64,000 nt of DNA from CBDHEY01 sp965262305. GTDB taxonomy: Bacteria; Pseudomonadota; Gammaproteobacteria; Pseudomonadales; Cellvibrionaceae. Below the pieces are notes generated by a model. That model saw nothing but the letters and a program-made list of their open reading frames with translations, did not search any database and had not been told where the DNA came from. A program made the position numbers and the translations under genes. Shown one piece after another: positions 9,291-17,749 of this stretch. Within the stretch, counting starts at the first letter, position 1; every line of letters starts with the position of its first letter. The stretch spans positions 620,001 through 684,000 of the forward strand of contig CBDHEY010000004.1 of NCBI GenBank assembly GCA_965262305.1, read 5' to 3'.

Positions 9291-9383
9291 TCTATCGGTC
9301 GTATGGTGCGCCTGTCTATGGAGTAGAGTTTATTTCATTTTTCTGTAATATTCTGAAAAAGGGTGTTTTGGATTTAAGTGTTT

Positions 9384-10175
9384 TTATCGACAGTATTGTT
9401 CAGTCGAAGATGCTTTCTCTACGATATATTCCCCATTGGGAACCAATATATACTCACTGGCCCCGACATTCCTGCGATTATTTTTCCAGTCATAGGTATA
9501 GCCTAGACGCGTCCATGGTGCGCCGTCTTGGCTATAAGAACTTCTTATTAGCTCTTGAAAAAACAGGGAGTAATCTCCAATGTTTTTAACGTTTGGTGAG
9601 TCACCTTTTATCTGTTGAAGATTGCATTCTGAGTCGTTAATTTCAGGATCAGGACATGGACGAAATAAATCTTCTGGTTTTACCCATAGTGATACAAATG
9701 TTTCGTATTGCCGATTCGGATTTAAGCCGAGATATTGCTTTATGCGAAAGCTCTTATCACCAAAGTCTAATTTCTTACAAAAATCTTTAACTTGTGGATA
9801 GGCTGTTACCCAAAGATTTACGCCTTCAGGAATTGTGGCGATAGTTTTTGTATTTTTTAATTCTTCGTAGTAATTTTTGTAGTCTTCATTTTTCATCCAA
9901 GCAACAACAGAGAGCCATTCCCGAGAATTATGTTCCTTCCATACGAGTTGGGAATTTTGTTGATTTATAGGAAATAATAACGCTTTATCACTTGCTGTAT
10001 TTTCTTGAGAGGCATCCAGGATGATTTGATTAAAAATAGAGTCGCTTTTTGGTTCTGTGTAGTTTTTTAAACTGGCAACTGTATGAAAATGATAGATGAG
10101 TAAAAGAATGATACAGATTGCTAAGGCGAGAATAATTCTTAAGTAACTATCAATTTCGTTTTTAGTGCTAGTCAT
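9384..10175 (-). CDS. Single-span membrane-anchored hypothetical protein
   Basis: 263 aa. One N-terminal membrane helix (about residues 13-30, ILALAICIILLLIYHF) leaves a C-terminal domain of about 230 residues, presumably periplasmic, with six cysteines including the close set CPDPEINDSEC. ATG 10175 lies five bases after the stop of the preceding gene, so the two are in an operon. I do not recognise the family. Its position at the end of the DUF2589-like cluster is the only functional hint. Confidence 0.65.
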   Translation of the reverse strand: MTSTKNEIDSYLRIILALAICIILLLIYHFHTVASLKNYTEPKSDSIFNQIILDASQENTASDKALLFPINQQNSQLVWKEHNSREWLSVVAWMKNEDYKNYYEELKNTKTIATIPEGVNLWVTAYPQVKDFCKKLDFGDKSFRIKQYLGLNPNRQYETFVSLWVKPEDLFRPCPDPEINDSECNLQQIKGDSPNVKNIGDYSLFFQELIRSSYSQDGAPWTRLGYTYDWKNNRRNVGASEYILVPNGEYIVEKASSTEQYCR

Positions 10176-10180
10176 AAAAT

Positions 10181-10672
10181 TTAGGAAATTTTTTTAGTTA
10201 AGTTTTGAAGCGTATTTTCATCGGGAGCATGCTCAGTTTTCCAGTTTCCAAACTGATCCCGACTCACTTGAATGGAGAATTCAATTCGATTCTTAGCACC
10301 AGGATTTTTGGTTGAAAGTCGATACATGTTTTCTATTTCTTTATTTGGATATCGGCCAACTAATTTTAGAATGCCCCACCACCGACGCACAATGAAATTG
10401 GGTTTATAAATGTCCAGAGCAAGATCAATGCTTAATTGATTGATTGCTAGGTTTTCAAGTCTGCCAAATCCCACCGTAAAATCGAGGGTTTGGATCATTG
10501 GGTTATTACTGAGTTCTCGAAAAGATTGACTAAATTGATTCCATGCTTGTGATTGTTTAAGCTGAAAATTCGCGTCCTGTTTAATGACATCTGCTAAAGC
10601 CGAATCGACAATCTCACTTAAAGTGAACCAAGATGTTTTGTTTGACTTTGGTGAATGAATGAAGCCGAGCAT
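10181..10672 (-). CDS. Hypothetical protein in DUF2589-like cluster
   Basis: 163 aa, soluble, no signal peptide. The opening (FTLSEIVDSALADVIKQDA) and the central beta-rich part (LDFTVGFGRLENLAINQLSIDL) recall the layout of the DUF2589-like genes upstream: an N-terminal helix followed by a strand pair introduced by a phrase similar to 'LRIDSLTVNF'. Homology is therefore possible but not certain. It is followed immediately by the membrane-anchored gene at 10175. A strong hairpin at 10711-10755 separates it from the upstream pair. Confidence 0.55.
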   Translation of the reverse strand: MLGFIHSPKSNKTSWFTLSEIVDSALADVIKQDANFQLKQSQAWNQFSQSFRELSNNPMIQTLDFTVGFGRLENLAINQLSIDLALDIYKPNFIVRRWWGILKLVGRYPNKEIENMYRLSTKNPGAKNRIEFSIQVSRDQFGNWKTEHAPDENTLQNLTKKIS

Positions 10673-10710
10673 ATAAATCGTGTAGGTGATGAATTTAGTA
10701 CTTAGAAAGA

Positions 10711-10755
10711 AAATCTCATTTTATTCGCTATTGTTTTGGTTATAAAATGAGATTT
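10711..10755 (-). terminator. Rho-independent-type hairpin inside the DUF2589 cluster
   Basis: The exact inverted repeat AAATCTCATTTTAT (10711-10724) and its complement (10742-10755) gives a 14-bp stem with a 17-base loop. Read on the minus strand it lies just after the stop of the gene at 10786 and is followed by TTTTCTTTC, so it could end or attenuate transcription before the next two genes. Confidence 0.6.
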
Positions 10756-10785
10756 ATCGTGAGGCAATGTTTTTTGCGAGCTTGA

Positions 10786-11382
10786 CTAGGATTTTGCCGG
10801 AGTTTGAATGGCGCTCGTCATCAACGAGAGCACTCTTGCCAGTCCCTCTGGTGGTTCTTTTGCTTCGCTTGCATTCACGGTTATTTCAAGCTGTCCGCTG
10901 CGATTGGTTTGTGATTCAACCGTCGCTTTACTTGATGCAGAACCTTTAACACTGGCTTTTACCCAAGGACTAAGCGCTCTACCGGATGAAACTGTCATAT
11001 CGACACTTTTGTCGGTTTCTTTGCTGTTTCTATAGGTTTGGCTCACTTCAAACGTAAAGTTAACGGTCAAAGAATCTATTCGTAAATGAGGTACTGGAAC
11101 CAGTGAGAGTAATGGCGCTTTAACGTCGATTTTGTTCACGCCAGCTTCATCTGATTGTTGTTCAACACTGAAATCAACCGTGATAGGGGTTCCATCTGAA
11201 TTGATCATGCTTTCAATATAGCTTTTTGTTGTCTGCGCAGCGATATGTTGTGCTTTTACAGTCGCGATAAGCGGTGCAGAAATGAGGAAGTCTAAAGGTA
11301 GGGCTTGAAACTCTGCACCAATCAGGTTTTTCTCGTTGCCGCCTTGTGGGCTCGCTGGAGGATTTTTTTTATCATCTGCCAT
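10786..11382 (-). CDS. DUF2589-family protein (second tandem copy)
   Basis: 198 aa, soluble. It shows the family pattern as I know it: LPLDFLISAPLIATVKAQ near residue 28, then a strand block ending in KAPLLSLVPVPHLRIDSLTVNF. The C-terminal part (EITVNASEAKEPPEGLARVL) matches the neighbouring copy's VKSVPMPAGLSKLL. ATG 11382 has AAGGAA upstream. The family has no established function to my knowledge. It is paralogous to the gene at 11434, indicating a tandem duplication followed by strong divergence. Confidence 0.75.
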   Translation of the reverse strand: MADDKKNPPASPQGGNEKNLIGAEFQALPLDFLISAPLIATVKAQHIAAQTTKSYIESMINSDGTPITVDFSVEQQSDEAGVNKIDVKAPLLSLVPVPHLRIDSLTVNFTFEVSQTYRNSKETDKSVDMTVSSGRALSPWVKASVKGSASSKATVESQTNRSGQLEITVNASEAKEPPEGLARVLSLMTSAIQTPAKS

Positions 11383-11433
11383 TACGTTATTCCTTCTTTT
11401 CGTTATTGAATTTGCTAGAAGCCTGTTGGCTAC

Positions 11434-12120
11434 TTAGTTATTGGATTCTTCGCTACGATCATCTATTTCTTTTACATCATTCATACTACTAAGTGCGGTT
11501 AACAATTTAGATAAACCCGCGGGCATAGGGACGGACTTAACCTGAATATTAATTTTGATAGAAGATTGAGTTTGTTTTTTGCTGTCTGCGTCTGTAGACG
11601 TTGGAGCGATAATATCTCCGCGGATTTCAACCGGTTTTTCAACGAGGAACCAGGGCCTTTTCACGGCATTGTAATCTTCACTCGATTCATCGGTACTGAG
11701 GTTTTCACTCTCTCGAATTTGTCGACGCCCAGTGGTGACTTTATTTGCTGCCATCTCCAAATCAAAACTGGCTGAGTCGACTGCTAGAGGTGAAATAGGC
11801 ACCAAAGAAAGCGCAGGCACTTTTACGAGTTGCTTATTACCTTCACTATCGGCAAAAGCAAACTCTAAGTGATAGGGTTCAGAAGGGGTTTTGTCTTTTT
11901 CTTGGGTGTCGTCCTTGCCTGACGCATCTTTATCATCTTTTGGGTTGTGGGGGTATCCCAACTGTAAAAGCATGTTAAGAAATGAGCGAGCAGAATGAAG
12001 TTGTGCTTTTAAAATTGAATCAAGTGGCGCAAGAAGAGCTTGTTCCAACGTTATTGAGCCATCTGATTCGCCGTTATCCAAATCAGTGCCAGCACCTTTA
12101 GGCGGAGTGTTCTCAGCCAA
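11434..12120 (-). CDS. DUF2589-family protein (first tandem copy)
   Basis: 228 aa, acidic and soluble, first gene of the minus-strand cluster ending at 9384. Family features: TLEQALLAPLDSILKAQLHSARSFL near residue 24, then VKVPALSLVPISPLAVDSAS, which aligns with LLSLVPVPHLRIDS in the next gene, and a C-terminal NIQVKSVPMPAGLSKLL. A lysine/aspartate-rich stretch (about residues 62-80) is inserted between the N-terminal helix and the beta block. The start is TTG at 12120, preceded by a very strong GGGGGAAG ribosome site. Function unknown. Confidence 0.7.
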   Translation of the reverse strand: MAENTPPKGAGTDLDNGESDGSITLEQALLAPLDSILKAQLHSARSFLNMLLQLGYPHNPKDDKDASGKDDTQEKDKTPSEPYHLEFAFADSEGNKQLVKVPALSLVPISPLAVDSASFDLEMAANKVTTGRRQIRESENLSTDESSEDYNAVKRPWFLVEKPVEIRGDIIAPTSTDADSKKQTQSSIKINIQVKSVPMPAGLSKLLTALSSMNDVKEIDDRSEESNN

Positions 12121-12305
12121 AATACTTCCCCCAAATATTATTAATACTTATTAAGAATACCGCTTTTAAGCTTTAATTCTAAAGTGTTCTGCTCGACACC
12201 TATATTTATTGAATTACATTCACGCTCAAATTATTTAACATCCTAACATTCTTTTATCATTTAATGGAGGTTAAATAATCACATTAATGGCGAGTTTGAA
12301 TCATT

Positions 12306-12890
12306 CTATTTGATCAAAGGCTTAACAATTTTTTCAAGCTCTAAGTTTTCAAAGGGTTTTTGCAAGGCGGCATTAGCGCGCATTGAAACAGCTCGGTCCA
12401 AATGTTGTTGCCCCATACCGGAGATAACACAAATAAAACAGGTATCATCATCTTTCAACTTTTCTAAAACAGAAAACCCATCAAATCTTGGCATCTGCAA
12501 ATCGAGTGTCAGCAATTTTGGTGAATATTCAGAAAACATCAGTCCGGCATCAAAACCATCAGCTGCATAATGCGTAGCAAAACCTGATTTATGTAATACT
12601 CGTTGAATCGATTTAGCCATATTTAAGTCGTCATCAACGACCAAAGCCATGGGTTTAGCTTTAATTTCGTTACTATTTTCCAAAAGCTCGTTTGGAATGG
12701 GTAGTTGGTTTTGTTGCATAAATGCTAAAAGCTGCTGCCGGCGAATACGATTATCCCCTCTCGTACCTGGCAACTGGTAAGCATCTAGCCTTCCGGCTTT
12801 AATCCAATTTATGACTGTTCTTAGTGTTACGCCACAAAATTTAGCGACTTCTCCCGTTGTGAAATGATCTTTAGTCTCTTTGGGATACAT
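12306..12890 (-). CDS. HTH (MerR/excisionase-like) plus receiver-domain regulator, HnoC-like candidate
   Basis: Cytoplasmic transcriptional regulator of unusual order: an N-terminal DNA-binding helix-turn-helix (residues about 9-55, FTTGEVAKFCGVTLRTVINW, then KAGRLDAYQLPGTRGD) followed by a CheY-like receiver (about 80-194). The receiver keeps the acidic triplet (VVDDD), the phosphoacceptor Asp in LLTLDLQMPRFDG and the Lys in QKPF, so phosphorylation is plausible. ATG 12890 is preferred over TTG 12905 because GAGGAT lies about nine bases upstream. It is divergent from the HD-GYP/H-NOX/kinase operon. In Shewanella the H-NOX network includes a receiver-HTH repressor, HnoC; this gene could fill that role by inference. 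Confidence 0.75.
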   Translation of the reverse strand: MYPKETKDHFTTGEVAKFCGVTLRTVINWIKAGRLDAYQLPGTRGDNRIRRQQLLAFMQQNQLPIPNELLENSNEIKAKPMALVVDDDLNMAKSIQRVLHKSGFATHYAADGFDAGLMFSEYSPKLLTLDLQMPRFDGFSVLEKLKDDDTCFICVISGMGQQHLDRAVSMRANAALQKPFENLELEKIVKPLIK

Positions 12891-13057
12891 ATGGACTATC
12901 CTCAAAATATAAGGTTTGAATGAGTTTGCCGCACGAGCATAACGGAACTGAAGGTGTTGGTGATTTTTTAGTCATAAACATTCTTGAAAAATTCATGTTT
13001 TTCACGTTATTCTAATTATACAGTTTATTTTCTACGCGGCAACTATCGGAGACAAAA

Positions 13058-14446
13058 GTGGATAACCTGCAACAACAACCAGACGTACCGAAGATTCTCT
13101 TTGTCGATGACGAAGAACCGGTGCTCTCGGCACTAAAGCGGTTTGCGAAAAAGCGTAAGTGGGAAGCAGATACCGCTAATTCGGGAATCCAAGCTTTAAT
13201 TATGGCAGAAAATACCCAGTACGACTTGATTGTATCTGATATGCGTATGCCGCAAATGACGGGTGCAGACCTCTTGTTGGAAATGAAAAATCGCCACCCT
13301 GATACGCTTAGAATTTTACTTACAGGCTATAGCGACATAGATGCGTTAGAAAGAGTCGTTAATGAATCAAAAATCTACAATTATGTTACTAAACCTTGGA
13401 ACGATTTTGTTTTGCAGGATGCGATTGAGAATGGATTTAATTTTGTTAAATCTGAGCGAGAGCGCAAAAGGCTAGAAGATCTCACATTATTACAAAATAA
13501 AAAGTTAAGCCGGCTTGCATTGTTGCTAGATCGGCAATTAAAAGAGAGCAATATGGAGACAAAGCAAGCTTTGTCATTGCTTGAAATTCAACAAAGTGTG
13601 CTTAAAGAGCGAAATATTGAAAATGAACAAGCACTTGCGCTATTAGCTAACCAAGAGAATATGTTGCGCCGAGCGGCACTTGATTCGTTATCCATCGTCA
13701 CACAAATTCTTGATTGGAAGGAAGGTCGAGAGCAAGGGGTGACGCGGTTTGTTGAGGAATATGGACAAAAAATCGCAAAAGAATTATGCATGAATTCACA
13801 TGATGCAGAGCAACTAAGAATCGCTTCGATGTTGCATCGTGTAGGGATATTAGGCTTGCCAGATGAACTTAGAACACGACCCGTTTTTACTTTTGATAAA
13901 GAAGAGCGTTTGCTTTACGAACGTCATCCAATATGGGGTGAAATGGCGCTTTCAAGCAGTGTGCAATTAGCGCCAATCGCGAGAATTATTCGGCATCATC
14001 AAGAATATATAAACGGAAAGGGTTTTCCTGACCAGCTTATTGATAATGAAATTCCTCTTGAGTCAAAAATTATCTGTTTGGTTGGTGACTTTATTGATGC
14101 GTTTAATGGAAGAAGAGTTAAAGGGCACTCTGGCATGGAATGCGCGAAGTCATTTATCGATGAGTGGGCTGGTAAAAGGTATGACTCCACTTTAGTTTCA
14201 GTTTTTTATGAGGTTCTTGGTGATTTTGGACAAGAAGAGTCGAAAACCAAAACGATCGATATATCACAATTAAAAGAGGGGCAAGTTTTAGCGCAAGACA
14301 TATTTGCTAATAACGGCCTCTTGTTGCTAAAGAAAGAATCCATAATTAATTTTGAACAAATTGAACGATTACAAATACATCAGAAAAAATTTAATGACTA
14401 TATGGAAATCGTTATTAGAGATGAATCCCACGACGAGGAGAGTTAA
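13058..14446 (+). CDS. Response regulator with degenerate HD-GYP domain, HnoD-like
   Basis: 462 aa: receiver (residues about 10-130, acidic FVDDEE, phosphoacceptor in IVSDMRMPQMTG, Lys in VTKPW), a coiled coil (about 140-200), then an HD-GYP domain (about 205-390). The catalytic signature is damaged: the HD pair reads LHRVGILGLPDEL (Asp replaced by Arg) and the HHE..GYP region reads HHQEYINGKGFPD. Loss of the metal-binding Asp argues against cyclic-di-GMP hydrolysis. The neighbouring H-NOX and kinase make it a counterpart of Shewanella HnoD, a degenerate HD-GYP regulator reported to inhibit a partner phosphodiesterase. GTG 13058 follows CGGAGAC. Confidence 0.82.
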   Translation: MDNLQQQPDVPKILFVDDEEPVLSALKRFAKKRKWEADTANSGIQALIMAENTQYDLIVSDMRMPQMTGADLLLEMKNRHPDTLRILLTGYSDIDALERVVNESKIYNYVTKPWNDFVLQDAIENGFNFVKSERERKRLEDLTLLQNKKLSRLALLLDRQLKESNMETKQALSLLEIQQSVLKERNIENEQALALLANQENMLRRAALDSLSIVTQILDWKEGREQGVTRFVEEYGQKIAKELCMNSHDAEQLRIASMLHRVGILGLPDELRTRPVFTFDKEERLLYERHPIWGEMALSSSVQLAPIARIIRHHQEYINGKGFPDQLIDNEIPLESKIICLVGDFIDAFNGRRVKGHSGMECAKSFIDEWAGKRYDSTLVSVFYEVLGDFGQEESKTKTIDISQLKEGQVLAQDIFANNGLLLLKKESIINFEQIERLQIHQKKFNDYMEIVIRDESHDEES

Positions 14447-14448
14447 AG

Positions 14449-14991
14449 ATGAAAGGGGCTGTTTTTATTGCACTAAACGATATGATCGAAACTCAATATG
14501 GAATTGAAACCTGGGATGAACTTCTTGAAGAGGTAAATCCCGAAAACAATGGAATCTATACGGCAGTGGAAGATTATCCTGATGAGGATGTTGTTAAATT
14601 TGTCCTAGCAATTTCAGATAAACTCGGATTGCCTTCTTCCGATGTTACACGAATCTTTGGAGAGTACTTGTTCGCGGATTTAAATGGTAAACACCCTATT
14701 TTTTCAAAAATTTCCGAAGATCTATTTTCATTCTTAGAGAGTATTGAAAGTGTTATCCACAAAGAGGTGAGAAAGTTATTTGATAATCCAAATTTACCCA
14801 CTCTGTCTACAAGTAGGGAAGAAAATGCTCTGGTTATGAAATATGTTTCTCCGCGTAAACTCTGTTATCTAGCAGAGGGTCTTATTTTTGGTGCAGCAAA
14901 TTACTATGGGGAAAGCATTTATATTGAACATGATACCTGTATGCACAAGGGGTCAGATCACTGTCTATTGAGAGTAGTCAAAAATGAGTGA
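14449..14991 (+). CDS. H-NOX heme nitric oxide sensor
   Basis: 180 aa, exact length of bacterial H-NOX proteins that bind heme and sense NO. Diagnostic residues are present: the proximal heme His in the helix SIESVIHKEVRKLFDNPNLP, and the YxSxR heme-propionate motif as YVSPRKLCYL near residue 128. The N-terminus MKGAVFIALNDMIE is typical. The final part contains the CMHKGSDHC pattern seen in related proteins. It lies two bases after the HD-GYP gene and overlaps the kinase by 8 bases, so the three are translated together. Confidence 0.93.
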   Translation: MKGAVFIALNDMIETQYGIETWDELLEEVNPENNGIYTAVEDYPDEDVVKFVLAISDKLGLPSSDVTRIFGEYLFADLNGKHPIFSKISEDLFSFLESIESVIHKEVRKLFDNPNLPTLSTSREENALVMKYVSPRKLCYLAEGLIFGAANYYGESIYIEHDTCMHKGSDHCLLRVVKNE

Positions 14992-15928
14992 GGACAAGTA
15001 TAAAGCTGCCTATGAACGTCAAAAACTGGCGCGATCTAGGGCAGAGCAATTACTTGAAGAGCGCTCGCGAGAACTTTATGAATCAAATGAAGCGTTGAAA
15101 TTAGCCTATGAGAAACTAAAAAATCAAAAAAGTAAACTTTATCATCAAGAAAAATTAGCTGCGGTTGGTTTACTTGGCGCGGGTGTAGCGCATGAAATAA
15201 ATAATCCTGCAGGTTTTGTGCGCAGCAATCTCGTTGTTTTGCGTGATTACATGGAAACGATCAAAAAGTTTAATGCATCGGTCACAGAAGTTTTAAATTC
15301 AAATAAATCCGAGGAATTGAATGAAAGCATTGAACAGCTAAAAAAAGAATTAGACATAGATTATATTTTTGATGACTCAGATAGTTTGCTAGACGAGTCT
15401 TTAGAGGGCGTAAATAGAATAGAGAAAATCGTTAAAGGTCTAAAGGATTTTTCGCGGCCAGACTCGTTAGATAATGAAGATTTTGATTTAAACGAATGTG
15501 TAAGAACCACATTGCAACTTGCAAACAATCACACAAAATATAAAGCCGAAGTGATTACAGAATTAAGTGAAATTCCCTACATTTGTGGGAAAGCTGGAAG
15601 CATTGGACAAGTGGTTTTAAATCTCATAATGAACGCTAGTCAAGCCATCGAAGACTTTGGAAAAATTACCGTTAGAACCTATGTGGAGGACAACAACGCG
15701 GTATTGGAAATTGAAGACACGGGTTGCGGTATTCCTGAAGAAAATATAAATACAATATTTGATCCTTTTTTTACGACAAAAGATATCGACGTGGGTACAG
15801 GTTTAGGATTGTCAGTCACGCATGGAATTGTCAAACAGCACCGGGGCGATATTTCGGTAACAACTAAACTTGGAGAAGGAACAAAGTTTAAAGTTGTATT
15901 ACCTACGGGTAGTTGCCAAAAGGAATGA
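14984..15928 (+). CDS. H-NOX-associated histidine kinase (HnoK-like)
   Basis: 314 aa soluble sensor kinase with no membrane segment. Residues 1-55 form a coiled coil; the phosphoacceptor H-box is GAGVAHEINNPAGF near residue 70; N-box NLIMNASQAIED, G1 DTGCGIP, F-box DPFFTTK and G2 GTGLGLSVTHG are all intact. The absence of a sensor domain fits a kinase regulated by the separate H-NOX protein encoded just upstream with an 8-base overlap. The likely phosphorylation targets are the two receiver proteins at 13058 and 12890. It ends nine bases before the convergent nhaA. Confidence 0.9.
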   Translation: MSEDKYKAAYERQKLARSRAEQLLEERSRELYESNEALKLAYEKLKNQKSKLYHQEKLAAVGLLGAGVAHEINNPAGFVRSNLVVLRDYMETIKKFNASVTEVLNSNKSEELNESIEQLKKELDIDYIFDDSDSLLDESLEGVNRIEKIVKGLKDFSRPDSLDNEDFDLNECVRTTLQLANNHTKYKAEVITELSEIPYICGKAGSIGQVVLNLIMNASQAIEDFGKITVRTYVEDNNAVLEIEDTGCGIPEENINTIFDPFFTTKDIDVGTGLGLSVTHGIVKQHRGDISVTTKLGEGTKFKVVLPTGSCQKE

Positions 15929-15937
15929 CATTAGAAA

Positions 15938-17128
15938 TTAGTGAGTTTCTTTTTGTGGCAAGCTCCAGCGTAAGATAATATAGCCTAAGATACCCGAAGT
16001 AAACGAGCCGATAATAATACCAAGTCTTTCATCAAATAAAAGATTAACTCCGGTTTCTTCAAACGCAAGTGAACCAATAAATAAACTCATCGTAAACCCT
16101 ATTCCGCACAATGCAGAAGCGCCATATAAACTGAACCAGCTCATTCCGCTAGGCATTTTGGCTAGCCCGAGTTTTATGAAGATCCAGCAAAGTCCCATAA
16201 TTCCAACTTGTTTGCCGATAAAAAGCCCTAGCGCTATACCGATAGGTACATCGTGAAGTAGTTGTTCCATTCCTACATTTTTTAAACTAATGCCAGCGTT
16301 AGCAAACGCAAATACGGGTAGCACAAAAAAAGCCACCACTGAATGTAGGTCGTGCTCCAAGCTTTTTAGAGGTGAAATACTTGGATTCTCTTTACATCTT
16401 AAGGGAATAAACATGGCGAGGACAATTCCCGCAAGTGTGGCATGAACGCCCGACTTTAATGTCGCAATCCACATAATGGTGCCAATTAAAATGTATGGAC
16501 TTTTTGAAATGACATTTTTTTTGTTGAATACAAAAAGTACAGGAATACATAAAGCGACAATGATCAGTGCGGTAATAGAAATCTTTGACGTGTAGAAAAT
16601 TGCGATAACAATGATTGCGCCGATATCATCAAATATCGCAAGTGAAGTCAAAAAGATTTTAATTGATATTGGAACTCTAGACCCAAGTAGCGAAAGTACT
16701 CCTAAAGCAAATGCAATGTCTGTTGCAGCAGGAATTGCCCAACCTTTTGTGGCGACTGGGTCATTCATGTTAAAAAATAAATAAATTAAAGCAGGAAAAA
16801 GCATGCCTCCAACAGCGCCGACACCAGGAAGGATAATGTTGCGTTTATCGGATAACTCGCCTTCGGTGAGTTCTCTTTTAAGTTCAAGACCAACCAAAAA
16901 GAAAAAAACTGCCATGAGTCCATCGTTAATCCATAGGAGCAGTGGTTTTGCAATTTCTAAAGGGCCAACACGAATTTCTACAGGGATGGAAAGGAATAAA
17001 TCATAAAAGCCTTGTATTGGACTGTTTGCGGCTAAAATCGCGAGAAGAGCGGCGAAAAACAACAAAATGCCGCCAGCAGACTCCATCTTAAAAAATTCGT
17101 GAATCAATGAAGGATTGTTTTGCTGCAT
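15938..17128 (-). CDS. nhaA: Na+/H+ antiporter NhaA
   Basis: Inner-membrane antiporter exchanging internal Na+ for external H+. 396 aa, about twelve helices. Family motifs: FFLVGLELKRELTEGELS, the paired aspartates in the segment AIPAATDIAFALGVL and SLAIFDDIGAIIVIA that form the ion site, and the C-terminal GIGFTMSLFIGSLAF. It is 36 bases downstream of the cupin gene on the same strand, with no strong ribosome site visible, and may be cotranscribed with it. Confidence 0.95.
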   Translation of the reverse strand: MQQNNPSLIHEFFKMESAGGILLFFAALLAILAANSPIQGFYDLFLSIPVEIRVGPLEIAKPLLLWINDGLMAVFFFLVGLELKRELTEGELSDKRNIILPGVGAVGGMLFPALIYLFFNMNDPVATKGWAIPAATDIAFALGVLSLLGSRVPISIKIFLTSLAIFDDIGAIIVIAIFYTSKISITALIIVALCIPVLFVFNKKNVISKSPYILIGTIMWIATLKSGVHATLAGIVLAMFIPLRCKENPSISPLKSLEHDLHSVVAFFVLPVFAFANAGISLKNVGMEQLLHDVPIGIALGLFIGKQVGIMGLCWIFIKLGLAKMPSGMSWFSLYGASALCGIGFTMSLFIGSLAFEETGVNLLFDERLGIIIGSFTSGILGYIILRWSLPQKETH

Positions 17129-17164
17129 AACTATGGTTTTATCTACGAGAATTTGTTGAGGATA

Positions 17165-17644
17165 TTATTTTTTTCCCACGTTTGGTTCAACTATTTTATC
17201 GATATCCACGAGATTCCATTTTAATCCTTTTTGTCGAAATATTCGCTTATTTTTTTGTGGGTAATCAGCAACGTCATGGTCTAAGCGTTGGCCTACTACA
17301 ATACATTTAAGAATATCGTTTCCAGTATTGATGATTTTATGTGCTTTTCCAGCTGCTCGATAACCAATGAAATCTCCCTCTCTAACATCAAATTCCTGGT
17401 CGCCAATCAACGCCATTGCATTCCCACTTAATATGTAAACGCATTCTTCCTCGTGATAATGAAAGTGGAATTCTGTTGATTCCATACCTGGTGCGATTTC
17501 AATGATATGAAAACCAATATTTTTAAGGCCAGTAAGATCACCCAGAGGTTTATTTGTTCTTTGTGCATTTTCGTTTAAAAAGTGTACTTTCTTCTCACCT
17601 GCAATCGATTCTATTTCTTCTTTTCGCAAAATATATTTTTCCAT
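17165..17644 (-). CDS. Cupin-domain protein
   Basis: 159 aa, single cupin fold. The metal-site motif 1 is clear (FHFHYHEEECVYILSGNAMALIG begins near residue 58; only part is quoted by the rule FHFHYHEEECVYILSG) and motif 2 is GYRAAGKAHKIINTG. Enzymatic role is unknown; such proteins are often sugar isomerases, dioxygenases or ligand sensors. ATG 17644 has GAGGAG upstream. Gene order suggests a two-gene unit with nhaA. A hairpin at 17694-17724 separates it from the molybdenum hydroxylase operon upstream. Confidence 0.8.
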   Translation of the reverse strand: MEKYILRKEEIESIAGEKKVHFLNENAQRTNKPLGDLTGLKNIGFHIIEIAPGMESTEFHFHYHEEECVYILSGNAMALIGDQEFDVREGDFIGYRAAGKAHKIINTGNDILKCIVVGQRLDHDVADYPQKNKRIFRQKGLKWNLVDIDKIVEPNVGKK

Positions 17645-17693
17645 TGGTGGAAGCTCTCCTCTTGATGCAATTTGTGTTATCTATAAATAAAAA

Positions 17694-17724
17694 AACTTTA
17701 GCTCTTTTAGAAAGAGCTAAAGTT
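17694..17724 (-). terminator. Rho-independent terminator of the molybdenum hydroxylase operon
   Basis: The inverted repeat AACTTTAGCTCTTT (17694-17707) and its complement (17711-17724) forms a 14-bp stem with a 3-base loop. On the minus strand, the direction of the operon ending at 17750, the stem runs into a seven-T tract (plus-strand A-run before 17694). Confidence 0.88.
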
Positions 17725-17749
17725 AGTGGGGCTTAATAGAAATGTGTGT

